Shown: positions 11,338 to 12,670 of the stretch, piece after piece | Layout: each line of letters opens with the position of its first letter | How positions within the stretch are numbered: position 1 is the stretch's first letter | NCBI GenBank assembly: GCA_025997955.1 | Contig: BNVH01000087.1 | Span: 1-12,670 of the forward strand | DNA length: 12,670 nt | DNA from: Synergistales bacterium | GTDB taxonomy: Bacteria; Synergistota; Synergistia; Synergistales; Aminobacteriaceae | Reading direction: 5' to 3' | Notes under the pieces: generated by a model | Told to the model about the DNA's origin: nothing | Databases searched by the model: none | What the model saw: only the letters and a program-made list of their open reading frames with translations | Translations under genes and position numbers: made by a program

Positions 11338-12609
11338 ATGAAAATGAAGAAAAATATTATACTCTTATGTTTCTGCCTGATAGTCGGCCAAACGATACTG
11401 TCGCAAACGAATAAACATTCCAAACAAACCATGTACCCCACCTACACCGGCTTGATTATGGCCGGATATCAGGGATGGTTTTCGGCGCCTTCCGATGGCG
11501 TGATGTATAAAGATGAAACGAAAATACACATTGATATGTGGCCCGATGTCGGCGAATACGAAAAAACCTACCCCACAGGATTGAAATTGGCTGACGGTTC
11601 GGTTGCCAAATTTTTCAGTTCCACCGACAAGAGTACGGTAGATTTGCATTTCAAATGGATGAAAGAATACGGTTTAGATGGCGTTTTCATGCAACGTTTC
11701 TTTGGCGACGCTCAAGCGCGTTCTCGCTCCGGATATAAGAACACCGTTTTGAAAAATGCCTTGGAAGCTGCCTCGAAATACCAGCGCGCCATTGCCGTCA
11801 TGTACGATTTGTCGGGATTAAATCGATCAGGAGAAGATTGTTCCAATCTTATTGAGGACTGGAAATATTTGGTGGATTCATTAAATGTTACCAACCAAAA
11901 AGGAGCACATACCTATTTGTTTTTCAACGGCAAACCGATTGTAACCATTTGGGGACTCGGATTTCCGGACAGACCTTATAATATCCGCAATATCGGAATC
12001 GAACGTTTCATTGATTTTTTGAAGAACGACCCGGTTTATGGCGGTTGTAGCGTCATGGTGGGTGTTCCGACTTTCTGGCGCGAACTGAATGCCGATTGTT
12101 TGAACGACCCATATTTGCATACCATTATTCGCAGCGCGGATTTGGTGTTGCCGTGGACTGTTCAACGATTTTCTCCTTTGCTGCACAACGACATGGACCG
12201 TTATCGCGATTTGATAGTTGACGATATGGAATGGTGCCGTGTCAACCAGGTAGCTTATGTGCCTTGCGTAACACCCGGATTCAGTTGGCATAATCTCAGC
12301 CGCTCTGAATTTCCGGATGATATAAAACCGGTTGCTTCTATTCCCCGCCAGAAAGGGCGTTTCTATTGGGCGCAATTGACTACAGCCATCAATGCCGGCG
12401 CCGGAATGGTTTATGTGGCCATGTTTGATGAAGTCAATGAAGGAACGGCGATTTTCAAGGTAAGCGATAATCCGCCGAAAAGCGAAACGGCCAAATTTGC
12501 CGATATGGAAGGAGTGCCCTCCGACCATTATCTGTGGTTGACCGGTGAAGCTTCCAAGATGTTGAAAAATCAAAAACCTGTCAGCATACAATTACCGACT
12601 CGAAAATAA
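11338..12609 (+). CDS. Secreted glycoside hydrolase, GH71/GH99-like
   Basis: The 423-residue protein has an export signal (KKNIILLCFCLIVGQTILS) with no lipobox, so it is probably periplasmic. It shows the GH71/99-like barrel in order: MAGYQGWFSAP at 41-51, HIDMWPDVGEY at 64-74, DGVFMQRFFGD at 114-124, IAVMYDLSG at 152-160, FFNGKPIVTIWG at 195-206, YVPCVTPGFSWHN at 307-319 and AMFDEVNEGTAIF at 361-373. The last motif has E365 and E368 at the E-x-x-E spacing of the GH99 catalytic pair (NEWHEGT in known enzymes). GH99 enzymes cut alpha-mannans internally; here the exact sugar is unknown. The gene follows the amidase by 25 bases and is surely cotranscribed. The start could be ATG 11338 or 11344. 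Confidence 0.9.
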   Translation: MKMKKNIILLCFCLIVGQTILSQTNKHSKQTMYPTYTGLIMAGYQGWFSAPSDGVMYKDETKIHIDMWPDVGEYEKTYPTGLKLADGSVAKFFSSTDKSTVDLHFKWMKEYGLDGVFMQRFFGDAQARSRSGYKNTVLKNALEAASKYQRAIAVMYDLSGLNRSGEDCSNLIEDWKYLVDSLNVTNQKGAHTYLFFNGKPIVTIWGLGFPDRPYNIRNIGIERFIDFLKNDPVYGGCSVMVGVPTFWRELNADCLNDPYLHTIIRSADLVLPWTVQRFSPLLHNDMDRYRDLIVDDMEWCRVNQVAYVPCVTPGFSWHNLSRSEFPDDIKPVASIPRQKGRFYWAQLTTAINAGAGMVYVAMFDEVNEGTAIFKVSDNPPKSETAKFADMEGVPSDHYLWLTGEASKMLKNQKPVSIQLPTRK

Positions 12610-12642
12610 ATCCTCATATTCATTCATAAAAAATAACATACG

Positions 12643-12670
12643 ATGAAATCTTTTTTTACAACAGTCATTT
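12643..12670 (+). CDS. Start of a third exported protein, cut by the window edge
   Basis: The ATG at 12643, 33 bases after the GH99-like stop, begins MKSFFTTVI, which looks like the start of a signal peptide. The same orientation and spacing suggest continuation of the hydrolase operon. Nothing more can be said because the window ends. Confidence 0.5.

Noticed and set aside
11881..12591. 236-aa frame on the minus strand opposite the GH99-like gene
   Set aside because: It is a shadow frame: no recognisable domain, no promoter, and the plus strand encodes a clear enzyme.

Overview
The window looks like a chromosomal segment of a Bacteroidales/Bacteroidota bacterium. Several promoters fit the Bacteroidota pattern TTTG, about 19-20 bases, TAnnTTTG (for example 9961-9991, 8276-8306, 1546-1577). 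Gene families and lipoprotein/secretion signals also fit: a GH2 fragment, a GH99-like hydrolase, a ceramidase-like amidase, a DUF2693-type protein and a pII/X-type replication protein of the Bacteroidota kind. The species cannot be named from the sequence.

Layout. (1) 1-2320 is a worn chromosomal flank: a cut-off glycoside hydrolase (66-686, minus), an intact MTA/SAH nucleosidase (754-1533, minus) with its own promoter, then about 770 bases holding only gene remnants. (2) 2321-9243 is an integrated mobile element of about 6.9 kb, bounded by a perfect 26-bp direct repeat (2321-2346 and 9218-9243, proposed attL and attR). (3) 9244-10013 is a structured, mostly non-coding flank with a 126-nt imperfect inverted repeat, a lipoprotein stump and a strong palindrome. 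(4) 10014-12670 is a secreted hydrolase operon: ceramidase-like amidase, GH71/99-like hydrolase, and the start of a third exported protein.

The element carries, left to right: tyrosine integrase beside attL; a 366-aa protein of unknown function; a terminator; a rightward operon of a 60-aa protein, an excisionase-like HTH protein, a 168-aa unknown, a filamentous-phage pII/X-type replication initiator and two small charged proteins; a GC-richer non-coding block; a CI-like repressor transcribed divergently from a DUF2693-type protein and a 57-aa ORF; a 49-bp x 6 tandem array of hairpins; an outward promoter; and attR. I see no relaxase, coat protein, Zot-like ATPase or resistance gene. A plausible reading (inference) is that the repressor holds the element silent, the HTH protein and integrase drive excision, and the pII/X Rep nicks an origin near its own gene (paired 17-bp palindromes at 5988-6085, 17/18-matching repeats on both sides of rep) to replicate the circle by a rolling-circle route.

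The main novelty candidates are the combination of tyrosine integrase with pII/X Rep in a compact element without virion or conjugation genes, the 49-bp array, the candidate origin, a 14-bp palindrome framed by 15-bp direct repeats inside the 366-aa gene, and the large inverted repeat next to attR.
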